Assembly (NCBI RefSeq): GCF_001274635.1
Contig: NZ_LBGV01000001.1
Span: 1,736,001 to 1,800,000 of the forward strand
Direction: 5' to 3'
DNA from: Persicobacter sp. CCB-QB2
GTDB taxonomy: Bacteria; Bacteroidota; Bacteroidia; Cytophagales; Cyclobacteriaceae
Length of the DNA: 64,000 nt
Translations under genes and position numbers: made by a program
The notes under the pieces: model-generated
What the model was told of the DNA's origin: nothing
What the model saw: the letters and a program-made list of their open reading frames with translations, nothing else
Databases searched by the model: none
In this document: piece after piece, positions 10,446-18,877 of the stretch
Layout of the letters: every line of letters starts with the position of its first letter
Position numbering within the stretch: position 1 is the stretch's first letter

Positions 10446-11084
10446 TTATGAAAAAGCCGTGTCCTTCCTCCCTGCGGCCTCTCTCATTATTTTTTTTGAA
10501 GCAGTCGGTAATTTTTGTGCTCTTTTCTTACCTAAACGCCTTACCTTTTCCAGCCACTGATGGCGCTTAAGGTCTTTGGAACCTTTTACCGGACCAATAA
10601 AAACCTCCTTCAGTACCTTCACACCACAAAATTCCAGAGTACCCTTTTTAAATTGCCGACTAGCTGGAGCCCCCATCCACCAACGATAATACCAGTAGGG
10701 ACTGTCGGCGGTCATGATAATATCGGAAGTTCGGCCTTTCAACAGGCCTTTGGGCATTGGACTGTCGGCTGTAATTTCAAAGGTTAATCCGGGTAAAAAA
10801 ATGCGGTCAATAAAACCTTTCATTCTTGCAGGCAATCCATACCACCAAAGCGGAAACACCCACACCAAATGATCGGCCTCCTGAATTTTATCATAAGCCA
10901 TTTGCAAATCGGCTTCCCAAGGTGTACGTTGGTCATAGCCAAACTCTAAATCCAGACCAAAATTCAGGTCAACTAAGTGGAGCACCTCCGCTTGTGAACC
11001 GTAGCCCTCTGCATAAGCCTGAGACAGGGCCTTAGAAAAACTTTCCGGCTTCGGATTTCCGTTGATAATGAGCACTTTTCCCAT
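10446..11084 (-). CDS. NAD(P)H dehydrogenase (quinone) / flavodoxin-fold oxidoreductase
   Basis: The protein has 212 residues from the ATG at 11084 (MGKVLIINGNPKPESFS). The frame extends to 11135, but the extra 17 residues lack similarity to the fold. The N-terminus is the flavin-phosphate loop of the flavodoxin_2/KefF-MdaB family (INGNPKPESFS). Residues about 70-95 hold the conserved VWVFPLWWYGLPARMKGF segment. Members are FMN- or FAD-dependent, use NAD(P)H and reduce quinones or related electrophiles in the cytoplasm. The last 25 residues are basic and variable. A Crp/Fnr-type regulator gene lies upstream on the same strand, now separated from it by an inserted MITE. A functional link is plausible but inferred. 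Confidence 0.8.
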   Translation of the reverse strand: MGKVLIINGNPKPESFSKALSQAYAEGYGSQAEVLHLVDLNFGLDLEFGYDQRTPWEADLQMAYDKIQEADHLVWVFPLWWYGLPARMKGFIDRIFLPGLTFEITADSPMPKGLLKGRTSDIIMTADSPYWYYRWWMGAPASRQFKKGTLEFCGVKVLKEVFIGPVKGSKDLKRHQWLEKVRRLGKKRAQKLPTASKKIMREAAGRKDTAFS

Positions 11085-11217
11085 TTGTTTTTTTATTTTA
11101 AAGAAAGGCATTCCTATTGAAGAGGGAAAAGACATTTGTCCATTTCGTCTACCATTTCAAAATATTTTCCACGGAAAAAGGCTCCTCACCAATACTCAAC
11201 GCACATCAAGTTCTTAG

Positions 11218-11424
11218 CCCGGATTATTCAAGGTTAATTCCTCGCTTAGCCGTAAGGCGGAAAAATTGAAGGAATAGTTTCCCATTTCGAGTTTTTTCCA
11301 ACGAAAAAGATGAAAGCAAGCTTGCCCAAATTTGGGCTATTAATAAATCAAAGAAAACAAATTATAATGAGCTGTAAATAAACCACTTGATCTTAATTAA
11401 TGAATTTAGCGGTGAATAATTCAG
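11218..11424 (+). repeat. MITE-like element with 4-bp target duplication (TTAG)
   Basis: 207 bp. The left terminal repeat CCCGGATTATTCA is at 11218-11230 and the right one TGAATAATTCAG at 11413-11424. TTAG flanks it directly on both sides (11214-11217 and 11425-11428). The palindrome GCCCAAATTTGGGC lies in the core. No open frame of useful length is inside, so it is non-autonomous. It fills most of the gap between the Crp/Fnr gene and the oxidoreductase gene. Confidence 0.85.
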
Positions 11425-11485
11425 TTAGGGCATGTTAAAAAGCACACCATCCGACTGCGAATTTTAGCTTTTAAACACCCGCTTA

Positions 11486-12088
11486 TTATTTACCAGTCAA
11501 TACACCTTCCTCCTGCCAACCAGCCCGTATGCGACTCAGATGTCTTGGGGTAATACCCAGGTAAGAAGCCAGATATTGCAAGGGGATAAATTGTAAAAAT
11601 TCCGGATAATGACGTAATAAATACCCGTACCGTTCTTCAGCAGTTTCTCGTTGCAATTGAAAAATCCGTTGCTCCAGCTCCATATACTGCTGCTCTGCTG
11701 TTAGCCTGCGGAAATGTTCCCATTCTGGATATTTCGCCTGCATGGCTTCCAAATCTGACTTCTTAAATTCAATAAAACTTACCTCTGTAAGGGCTTCCAG
11801 ACTTTCCACGCTTTTTTTTCCAGAAATAAAAGAGGAATAAGCCGTCATCAGCCGATTCGGGAACACGAAGCAATAAGTAATTTCCTCCCCTTTGCTATTC
11901 AAATATATGGAGCGAAGAACACCTTTATGAATGAAAGCCAGCTTATTACTCACCTGCCCTTCCTGAAGTAGCAACTCCCCCTTTTTCAATTCTTTCAGTT
12001 GTCCTTTACTGAGCAATTCTTCCACCGTGGCGGCAGACAAAAAAGAAAAGGGTTCAAAAAAATCTCTGAGAGCATCGAAGGCATTCAT
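11486..12088 (-). CDS. Crp/Fnr family transcriptional regulator
   Basis: 200 residues. Residues about 20-120 form a cyclic-nucleotide-binding type beta-roll (KKGELLLQEGQVSNKLAFI then HKGVLRSIYLNSKGEEIT). A long helix (about 120-160) follows, then a C-terminal helix-turn-helix (IPLQYLASYLGITPRHLSRI). It lacks the Cys cluster of true Fnr and the conserved PxGExxGE(x)3R effector pocket of E. coli Crp. It belongs to the Bacteroidota-rich branch of the superfamily whose effector is usually unknown. The next gene downstream on the same strand is the flavodoxin-fold oxidoreductase, so redox or xenobiotic response is a reasonable but unproven guess. Confidence 0.85.
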   Translation of the reverse strand: MNAFDALRDFFEPFSFLSAATVEELLSKGQLKELKKGELLLQEGQVSNKLAFIHKGVLRSIYLNSKGEEITYCFVFPNRLMTAYSSFISGKKSVESLEALTEVSFIEFKKSDLEAMQAKYPEWEHFRRLTAEQQYMELEQRIFQLQRETAEERYGYLLRHYPEFLQFIPLQYLASYLGITPRHLSRIRAGWQEEGVLTGK

Positions 12089-12189
12089 ACGGTCTGTCTT
12101 TTTCGGTTTTGAAGGGCTAACATATTCATAATGCCCCGATAACGGTCTATAATTTAAACATCGAAGGCCATAATTTTAAAAAATGGGAC

Positions 12190-12223
12190 ATAAAAAAACC
12201 TGCTTCAAAATGAAAACAGGTTT
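12190..12223 (-). terminator. Rho-independent terminator after a small gene
   Basis: On the minus strand AAACCTG and CAGGTTT form a 7-bp stem with a 14-base loop, followed by a T run. It begins 11 bases after the stop of the 45-residue frame at 12234-12371, supporting that frame as a gene. Confidence 0.6.
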
Positions 12224-12233
12224 CAAACGCTAT

Positions 12234-12371
12234 TTATCCAATTTTTAAACTCGTCGAAGTGCGGCTTACTTGTTTTTTCACCACCCATTTTAAAGCCCGA
12301 TAAAGATTTTCTTCCCTTTTAAGGAGAATTCCGCCGGGTCCTACAAATATATCTGAATTTTCTTTTTCCAT
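12234..12371 (-). CDS. Small protein of unknown function (45 residues)
   Basis: The ATG at 12371 opens a 45-codon frame (MEKENSDIFVGPGGILLKR to the end TSTSLKIG) that stops at 12234, followed closely by a terminator in the same direction. The product has an acidic start, a glycine turn and a basic C-terminal half (YRALKWVVKKQ). No signal peptide or membrane segment is present. No family is recognised. The matched terminator and the absence of any competing frame on the other strand argue for a real gene; the small size keeps this uncertain. Confidence 0.5.
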   Translation of the reverse strand: MEKENSDIFVGPGGILLKREENLYRALKWVVKKQVSRTSTSLKIG

Positions 12372-12406
12372 GATTTCCAAGCTTTGAAGGGTTTTATTCC
12401 ATTATC

Positions 12407-12586
12407 ATGCCAAATCAGTCCCCTGAAAGGCAATCACTTAACAAAAGGTCTAACGATTTGATCGACACAAAAGAAATAGCTTTTAGCCAAATATTACATG
12501 AAATAGGAAGGACTATGCTAATTGCTGATGATATGATTCCTAAAATAATGGATTCGGGCTCACTGAAAAGCGGGAAAAAAGTATAA
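12407..12586 (+). CDS. Possible small protein (59 residues)
   Basis: The ATG at 12407 opens a 59-codon frame (MPNQSPERQSLNKRSNDLID, then helical-looking sequence to SGKKV). It is hydrophilic, with Lys/Arg near both ends and a central amphipathic stretch (FSQILHEIGRTMLIADDMI). Its stop lies 31 bases before the ATG of the 228-residue gene, so the two could form an operon. The start of the 45-residue minus-strand gene is only 35 bases away and divergent. No family is recognised. Confidence 0.35.
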   Translation: MPNQSPERQSLNKRSNDLIDTKEIAFSQILHEIGRTMLIADDMIPKIMDSGSLKSGKKV

Positions 12587-12617
12587 ATTTGAAGCTTCAA
12601 CATTTAGTGGTGTATAT

Positions 12618-13304
12618 ATGATCATCAACTCGATTTTACCTGAAGAATGCCTTTTAAAGGACATAAAAGGGGATTTTTCAGATCTTCGACATGAGAAATA
12701 TTTTTTGGAACAGCAAAAGAGATTAGGGCTCATCAATTCCTTTGAAAAAAAGGAAAAGACGGATGAGCTGCAAATCAGTACATCTGAAGCTGGTGCGGTT
12801 AGGAAAGAAAACCGAAAATCTAATCGTAAAGAGCCTGTAAATCAGGAAGTGAAAATCTCTATGGGGGATCAAAGTTACCTCAAAAAGATTTTCAATGAAG
12901 AGGGCCAGTTGCTTTGCCAGGAGGATGTACAATTAAATGACAAAGGGAACATCTCCCAGATCATTATTAATGATTATGCGGCAAAGGAAGAAACAACCAT
13001 CATTTGCCTGTATAATGAACAGGGCCAAATGCAAAGAATTGAATTCAAAAATGAACATGGCTCCACCTTCCAGCAGGCTGCCTTCAAATATGATAAGAAA
13101 GGACGAATTATAGAGGAAAAAGGCAGTCGCCATAAACGAAAGATCAATTTCGATGAATTCCACTATGTGACCTCCTATAAATATTTGAACAAAGATAAAC
13201 AAGGCAACTGGACCAGGCGCCGATTAAAAACGGAATTTGGTTTTCACTATCAAAATGTGGTCAAATATACTTTAGAAGAGCGAAACTTGACTTATCGTCA
13301 ATAA
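12618..13304 (+). CDS. Protein of unknown function with YD/RHS-like repeat segments
   Basis: 228 residues, no signal peptide. Residues 1-85 are charged and probably helical ([19 protein letters not shown]). From about residue 90 there are repeating beta-hairpin-like units of the pattern Y/F-x-x-x-G-x-I/L/M, for example [39 protein letters not shown] and [12 protein letters not shown]. These resemble the YD-type repeats of RHS-like proteins and Bacteroidota lipoproteins. The C-terminus ends in a Trp/Arg-rich stretch ([15 protein letters not shown]). It starts 30 bases before pepT-side sequence ends at 13334 and could be co-transcribed with pepT. Function is unknown. Confidence 0.65.
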   Translation: MIINSILPEECLLKDIKGDFSDLRHEKYFLEQQKRLGLINSFEKKEKTDELQISTSEAGAVRKENRKSNRKEPVNQEVKISMGDQSYLKKIFNEEGQLLCQEDVQLNDKGNISQIIINDYAAKEETTIICLYNEQGQMQRIEFKNEHGSTFQQAAFKYDKKGRIIEEKGSRHKRKINFDEFHYVTSYKYLNKDKQGNWTRRRLKTEFGFHYQNVVKYTLEERNLTYRQ

Positions 13305-13333
13305 TTCACCCTTTTCCCAAAAAGCAATACAGG

Positions 13334-14560
13334 ATGAAACCCATCGTAGAAAGATTTATTAGATATGTAAAATTCGACACCGAATCTGAAGCCGGTGTTG
13401 AAGCCATTCCTTCCACCCCAAAGCAACGCCTACTCGCTGAGCATTTGGTAGCGGAATTGAATAAAATCGGAATGGAAGAAGTAACCATCGACGAGCATGC
13501 TTATGTGATGGCCACTTTACCTTCCAATGTAGCACATGCAGTTCCCGTTATTGGATTTGTAGCTCATATGGATACCAGCCCGGACTTCTCAGGCGCTAAT
13601 GTTCAGCCGAAAATTTGGGAGAATTACCAGGGCGGCGATTTGGTTTTAAATGAGGCGCAAAATATTGTGCTTAAAGTCGCTGATTTCCCTGAGGTGGAAG
13701 ATTATATCGGTCAGGATTTGATCACTACTGATGGCACTACCCTATTGGGGGCTGATGATAAAGCCGGGGTTACCGAGATTGTAACGGCCATGGAATACTT
13801 GATCCAACATCCGGAAATTAAACACGGAAAAATCCGTATTTGCTTTACGCCGGATGAAGAAGTAGGGCGCGGCGCCGATCTTTTCGATGTGGAGAAATTT
13901 GGTGCCGAATATGCCTATACCTTAGATGGTGGACCGGTTGGAGAATTGGAATACGAAAATTTCAATGCTGCAGGGGCTGAAATTCAATTCAAGGGCGTTT
14001 CCGTACACCCGGGTTCTGCCAAAGACAAAATGGTGAATGCCATGCGCATGGCAGCTGCATTTGCCATGGAGTTTCCGGAGAAAGAAGTTCCGGAGCATAC
14101 GGAAGGCTATGAAGGATTTTTCCACTTAGTGGGTATGGATGGCAATCTGGAGGACACCAAATTGCAATACATTATCCGCGATCATGACCATGCGAAATAT
14201 GAAGCCCGTAAGCAGTTCATGACCGACACCGTAGAAAAATATAAAAAATTACATGGAGAAGATATGGTCAGCCTTAAAATGGTGGATCAGTACTTTAACA
14301 TGAGAGAAAAGGTCGAGCCGGTGATGCACATTGTGGATGTGGCAGAAGAAGCCATGAAACAATTGGACATTAAACCTCTGATCAAGCCGATTCGCGGTGG
14401 AACCGATGGTTCTCGTCTTTCCTATATGGGCTTACCTTGTCCGAATATCTTCGCCGGAGGGCATAATTTCCACGGGAAGTTTGAATTCGTACCGGTACAA
14501 TCCATGGAAAAAGCGACTGAGGTGATTGTCAGAATTGCAGAATTAACTGCAAAAAATTAA
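13334..14560 (+). CDS. pepT: Peptidase T (tripeptide aminopeptidase, M20B)
   Basis: 408 residues, the usual PepT length. It is a cytosolic zinc aminopeptidase that removes the N-terminal residue of tripeptides. Metal and catalytic motifs are in place: [11 protein letters not shown] (His and Asp ligands, residues about 78-88), [11 protein letters not shown] (bridging Asp), [12 protein letters not shown] (catalytic Glu pair), [17 protein letters not shown], and the late [17 protein letters not shown] with AGGHNFHG. The dimerisation lid domain occupies about 210-320. It starts 30 bases after the preceding hypothetical gene and is followed by a strong terminator. The identification is confident. 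Confidence 0.95.
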   Translation: MKPIVERFIRYVKFDTESEAGVEAIPSTPKQRLLAEHLVAELNKIGMEEVTIDEHAYVMATLPSNVAHAVPVIGFVAHMDTSPDFSGANVQPKIWENYQGGDLVLNEAQNIVLKVADFPEVEDYIGQDLITTDGTTLLGADDKAGVTEIVTAMEYLIQHPEIKHGKIRICFTPDEEVGRGADLFDVEKFGAEYAYTLDGGPVGELEYENFNAAGAEIQFKGVSVHPGSAKDKMVNAMRMAAAFAMEFPEKEVPEHTEGYEGFFHLVGMDGNLEDTKLQYIIRDHDHAKYEARKQFMTDTVEKYKKLHGEDMVSLKMVDQYFNMREKVEPVMHIVDVAEEAMKQLDIKPLIKPIRGGTDGSRLSYMGLPCPNIFAGGHNFHGKFEFVPVQSMEKATEVIVRIAELTAKN

Positions 14561-14580
14561 ACAGACTTCACAATGAAATT

Positions 14581-14610
14581 AAGGCAGACTTAAAAAGTCT
14601 GCCTTTTTTT
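14581..14610 (+). terminator. Rho-independent terminator after pepT
   Basis: AAGGCAGACTT / AAGTCTGCCTT form a perfect 11-bp stem with a 3-base loop and end in a T run, 20 bases after the pepT stop. Confidence 0.95.
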
Positions 14611-14662
14611 ATTAACTATAAAAAGAAAATATTCTCTAGCATAAATCATATCCCTTTTTAGC

Positions 14663-14670
14663 TATCTTCG
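14663..14670 (+). promoter_or_regulatory. Likely -7 box for the WG-repeat operon
   Basis: TATCTTCG is one base from the Bacteroidota -7 consensus TAnnTTTG. Transcription would begin around 14677, only at the first ATG (14678), which favours translation from the second ATG at 14690. Confidence 0.4.
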
Positions 14671-14689
14671 CAGCCCTATGAAATTCATT

Positions 14690-16711
14690 ATGCGAAGATT
14701 AATATTACTTACTCTTTTAATTCTAAATACTCCATTTGTGGAGGCTCAGGAATTAAAGGAAACCCCTATTCCATTTAGAAACCAAAAAGGCTATCAATTT
14801 CTCAAGAAAAATGGAAAACCGGCATTCAAGGCGGCCTTCCACAATGCGGAAATTTTCGAAGGCTCCTTAGCCATTGTTCAAAAAGACCAAAGCCAACGTT
14901 TCCTCTGGGGAGCCATCAATCAAAAAGGCAAAATCGTTATCCCCTTTGAATACCAATACATCAATCGAACAGAAAACTACCTATATGCGGCAACCAAATC
15001 CTCCACGGTCATCCATGATTTGGAGGGAAATGTATTGACCAAAATCGAGACTCCGTATCATAATCCAAGAGAAAAATACGGCTTCGATTATGGCCAAATC
15101 TACTACAATAAATACGCCGACCCTGCCGACCATAGCAGCTATAAGGAGGTCAAGCCCCTTAATGAAGAAGAGACAATCTTCCAACTAAAGGCAGAAGAAC
15201 AGCTGTATCTATATTTTCAACAGAACAGAAAAAAAATTGCACTTCCTGAAGCAGCCGTAGCGATTTGGACCACCAATAAGCATAACACCGCCATTTTTCG
15301 GATACAGAATAAAGATTATAAATTAGCGCTGATCAATGCGGAAGGAGAATTACTCACCGATTTCATCTACGATGATATTTCAGCGGGCAATAGTGCTGAT
15401 CATCTCATTTTAGGAATAAAAGAGGACGGTAAAGACATCTTCAATGCGAAAGGCGAGTTTTTAAGACAAATTCCCCCTTCCCGTAATAGCTGGGACTATT
15501 ACAACAGCTACACAGACAGCGAATTCATTTTCACTTACCAAAAAGACAGTGTTCCGCACTTTGAATTATGCAACCATCAGGGCGCAGTGCTTATTCCGGG
15601 ACAGCCGGGCACCATCAAGTATTTCCGAAAAAAAGATGACGAAGATGAAGATCATCTCTATCTGGTTTTCGATCAGGAAAAGCAACATGTGCAGTTGTTC
15701 GATGTGGCGGGGAAACAATTTTTTGACATCAGTCACTTAAAAACATTAACGATTAGTTTTGATCATCAGGCCTATTTCACCAATCAGGAGGGGAAATTCG
15801 GACAATTTACGCTTGGCAAAGGAGACACTACCTTTTTGCCTTTCAAAGAGCTCTATTGTCTTTTCAACCAAAAAGTGATTTTCCAGGATGACGAAAAAAA
15901 CCTTTGGATGGAAAACGGCGCAAAGCCCGCAATTCCTCTTAACATTCAAAGACTGAGGGTCATCAATGAGCAATTCGCAGAGGGTAGCATGGGCAAGGAA
16001 CGCGTGATCATTGACCAAAACGGCACCATCCTTCACCGTGGACACCAACGTTACGACTTACTGGACAACAAAGCACTGGCACTGAGAGGAGAAGATCAAT
16101 ACTGGTTAATCGACAGCCTGGGGTATAAAAGCTCCACCCCTTTCGCCATTACCAAATACCTCACACATTCAGGCAAAGGCTATTATCTGTACATTGATGA
16201 CAGGAAAGCGGGAATGATGAACAGCAACACTATGGACATTATTTTCCCTTCAGACCTTGGCTATAGCAGTGTGCATCCGATTCAAAAAGCCAATTCTCTG
16301 TGGATCGTGGCAACAAAAAGGGGGCAGAAAGATCATTTATACAAGGGGAATGAGTTGATCTCAGAAAACTTTTATTACACCAGAGATGAATGCGATTTTA
16401 TATTGGGTAAAGTGTATGATCGTGAACCAAAGAAAAGCTCGGCAGTAACCAAAGACGGCGCATTTTTGGACATCCAATACCAGGAAGCGACTAGTCTTGG
16501 AGACTGGATTATGTTCCGCTATTCCTCCGGATGGTCCGATTCAAGCAACTCAAAAAGATACTCGCTCTGGCACCCTGATAATAAGGAACACTTTTACTTT
16601 TCTGAAGCACCCGTATTGCTCCCGAATGGACTAATAAAGGCTCTCAGAGGAAAGTCCCCATTCTATTTTCACCCCAACGGAAAAGCGCTATTCGAATATG
16701 AAAAACTATAA
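14690..16711 (+). CDS. Secreted WG-repeat protein (first of a tandem pair)
   Basis: 673 residues from the ATG at 14690; the frame also starts at 14678. I prefer 14690 because the likely -7 box ends at 14670, and the start MRRLILLTLLILNTPFVEA is a clean signal peptide. Near residues 65-85 a WG repeat is clear (FLWGAINQKGKIVIPFEY). Further degenerate copies follow, such as YKLALINAEGELLTDFIYDD. The rest is beta-rich and acidic. WG (beta-hairpin) repeat proteins are common in Bacteroidota; most are of unknown role and are thought to mediate binding at the cell surface. Its end overlaps the next gene by 14 bases, implying translational coupling. The function is unknown. Confidence 0.8.
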   Translation: MRRLILLTLLILNTPFVEAQELKETPIPFRNQKGYQFLKKNGKPAFKAAFHNAEIFEGSLAIVQKDQSQRFLWGAINQKGKIVIPFEYQYINRTENYLYAATKSSTVIHDLEGNVLTKIETPYHNPREKYGFDYGQIYYNKYADPADHSSYKEVKPLNEEETIFQLKAEEQLYLYFQQNRKKIALPEAAVAIWTTNKHNTAIFRIQNKDYKLALINAEGELLTDFIYDDISAGNSADHLILGIKEDGKDIFNAKGEFLRQIPPSRNSWDYYNSYTDSEFIFTYQKDSVPHFELCNHQGAVLIPGQPGTIKYFRKKDDEDEDHLYLVFDQEKQHVQLFDVAGKQFFDISHLKTLTISFDHQAYFTNQEGKFGQFTLGKGDTTFLPFKELYCLFNQKVIFQDDEKNLWMENGAKPAIPLNIQRLRVINEQFAEGSMGKERVIIDQNGTILHRGHQRYDLLDNKALALRGEDQYWLIDSLGYKSSTPFAITKYLTHSGKGYYLYIDDRKAGMMNSNTMDIIFPSDLGYSSVHPIQKANSLWIVATKRGQKDHLYKGNELISENFYYTRDECDFILGKVYDREPKKSSAVTKDGAFLDIQYQEATSLGDWIMFRYSSGWSDSSNSKRYSLWHPDNKEHFYFSEAPVLLPNGLIKALRGKSPFYFHPNGKALFEYEKL

Positions 16712-18797
16712 TTATTTATTGATCATATGTTTCCTACTTGCTCCCCTAGGGCTTCAAGCACAGGAAAAGTTCATCCCCTTTTCGATTAATGGTATTTGGG
16801 GGTACCACAATCAGGAAGGAAAAGAGGTCATCACTCCCCAATTCCAGGACGCCAAGGCTGCGAATGAAAATGGATTCATTGTGGCAAAGTCTTATGCTGA
16901 AGGAGACCTCTATGGTTTTATAAGCCCCAAACAGGAAACCATCATTCCATTTGTCTATGAAAAGCTCTACTATGTGGGAACCAATCTATTGGTCGGGCAA
17001 CAGGGGAAAGTCTACACCCTGCTGAATGAGCAAGGACAGGCACTAATGGAAATCAACGGAGAGGAAAGCAAGCTGCTGCACGATGACGGACAAACGAATC
17101 AACTCATCAGTCTGAATGAAAGTCTGTGGCGCACCCATTATTTACACTATCCCAGTGGGAATACTTTTGATGTCCTGGAGACAAAATACTACCATCAAAA
17201 GAATGATAAGGAGTCGGAACAGTATTCCGATCGGAAGAAAAATGGAATCATACTCTATCATGCCCAAAACCGTAAACGTCGCCTTCAACAGTTTTTTGAC
17301 CAACAGTTTCAGCAGGTCCTAAAAAAACCCATTAACAATGATTGCGATATCATTTATCCTAAATTACCGACGGAAAAATGGCTGTTTTGGTCAAGGTGGG
17401 ATAAAGAATTATATGATATTAATGGGGAACGACTCCTGGCCGATGAAAAAATCAGTCAAATAGGATATCATAAAAAACTGGATATTTATGAAATCAGCTT
17501 CCAGTCCGGTAAGCCCACAGAATTCTGGAACACTGATCAGGAATGTATTTGGACGGATAAAAAAGGATACGAGATCAGCAAAAATGCCCTGATCCATGAA
17601 CTGGACAACAAGGAGTACGAGCTGGTCTCACTTAGTGATCAACAACCCATTACTCCCCATACCTTTCATCATATTGAATTTTGGGATGACGTCTTTTACT
17701 GCGCAAAAGAAATTGGAGAAGACAGTATTCATCTGGTCGTTTTAACACCTGAAAAGAACGGTAAATTCAGAGAACTCCAAAATCTAAAAACTTCGAAAAC
17801 TGCCGAAAGACAGGACCCACCTATCTCTGAATTGCTGAAATGCGAAACGCTGAAAGTCTTTTTAAATCAAACCTTTCCTTCAGAGATGATCATTAAAAAG
17901 CTTATAGCAGAAAATGAGGGATTGGACAGCATTGCATTCAACCAAAAACTCTTCCCCTATGAAGGCAAAGAAGCCTACAAAAGACAAGTCATCACCGAAA
18001 TATATGCAAGTACCGGATATCTGGAAAAAGCGGACGAAGCCCTTTACACTTTCAGTTTGGAGCAGCAATACCAAATCCTTATCGACAGTAACTTCCAGAT
18101 AAAAGAAGTGACTGTTGACCGCTATATACAAGGGCATACTGTCTCCACCGATAATCAGTGGCTGATCAAATATGACCAAAAGACAGCAGCAATCATCCGA
18201 CTCCCCCTATTGCACAATTTGGATCAGCAATTTTATGATCAATTGTACAAACGTCCCTATGTGAAGGAAACTTCGACCTATCTCGAAATTAAGGAAATGA
18301 AGGGTAAATCCGGGATTCAGGATTATCTCCAACAGAAATTTATCATTCCGGCCGAATATGACTCCATCGCAATAAAATCCGACTGTTTCCCTTTGCTGGG
18401 CATTGGATGGAAAAAGGACAAAGCTTATTTCCTCTTTGAAGAGGAACTTCCTCCTTTCGAAACTTCAGCATCCGTTGCTCAGGCGCTATTGAACAAATAT
18501 GCCCGATGGGACAAAAGTGATGCGCTGGATTATCTCAATTTTGGTTCGAATGTACTTATCCGTAAAGAAGCGAAAATGGCACTTTTTGAAAATTATGCGA
18601 TGCTCTACGAAGATCCTCCAATTCCAAATTATTGGGTCTTGTCCAGAAAGGATGAGGAGGGTCAAACCACTTATGCCATTATCAATGATAAGCTGGAAAT
18701 CCTGATGGAGGGATTGGATCAGGTGACCAAAGCACCATTCCCATTTCCGCATTTAATTGGGGTAATCAACCAGCACTTTCTTTATAGTCCGCTTTAG
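16698..18797 (+). CDS. Secreted WG-repeat protein (second of a tandem pair)
   Basis: 699 residues with a signal peptide (MKNYNYLLIICFLLAPLGLQ, ending AQ). WG repeats stand at the N-terminus: INGIWGYHNQEGKEVITPQF (about 28-47), LYGFISPKQETIIPFVYE (about 70-87), and a weak copy near the C-terminus (GIQDYLQQKFIIPAEYDS). It is a diverged paralogue of the gene before it, with similar size, signal, repeat placement and an N-terminal hairpin block followed by a long irregular region. The start codon lies inside the previous gene, 14 bases before its stop. The pair probably acts together at the envelope (inference). Confidence 0.8.
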   Translation: MKNYNYLLIICFLLAPLGLQAQEKFIPFSINGIWGYHNQEGKEVITPQFQDAKAANENGFIVAKSYAEGDLYGFISPKQETIIPFVYEKLYYVGTNLLVGQQGKVYTLLNEQGQALMEINGEESKLLHDDGQTNQLISLNESLWRTHYLHYPSGNTFDVLETKYYHQKNDKESEQYSDRKKNGIILYHAQNRKRRLQQFFDQQFQQVLKKPINNDCDIIYPKLPTEKWLFWSRWDKELYDINGERLLADEKISQIGYHKKLDIYEISFQSGKPTEFWNTDQECIWTDKKGYEISKNALIHELDNKEYELVSLSDQQPITPHTFHHIEFWDDVFYCAKEIGEDSIHLVVLTPEKNGKFRELQNLKTSKTAERQDPPISELLKCETLKVFLNQTFPSEMIIKKLIAENEGLDSIAFNQKLFPYEGKEAYKRQVITEIYASTGYLEKADEALYTFSLEQQYQILIDSNFQIKEVTVDRYIQGHTVSTDNQWLIKYDQKTAAIIRLPLLHNLDQQFYDQLYKRPYVKETSTYLEIKEMKGKSGIQDYLQQKFIIPAEYDSIAIKSDCFPLLGIGWKKDKAYFLFEEELPPFETSASVAQALLNKYARWDKSDALDYLNFGSNVLIRKEAKMALFENYAMLYEDPPIPNYWVLSRKDEEGQTTYAIINDKLEILMEGLDQVTKAPFPFPHLIGVINQHFLYSPL

Positions 18798-18840
18798 TAA
18801 GAACAAAGCAACCTCAATCTTCATAAATACAGGCCAAAAA

Positions 18841-18871
18841 AAACCGGAAAGCATTAACTCTCCGGTTTTTT
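18841..18871. terminator. Bidirectional terminator between convergent genes
   Basis: AAACCGGA / TCCGGTTT form an 8-bp stem with a 12-base loop, an A run on the left and a T run on the right. It can serve both the WG-repeat operon and the helicase gene that ends at 18878. Confidence 0.85.
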
Positions 18872-18877
18872 TTAAAA

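Noticed and set aside
12415..12603. A 62-codon minus-strand frame
   Set aside because: It is the reverse of the small plus-strand frame at 12407-12586 and looks like a shadow, with hydrophobic bias from the antisense reading.
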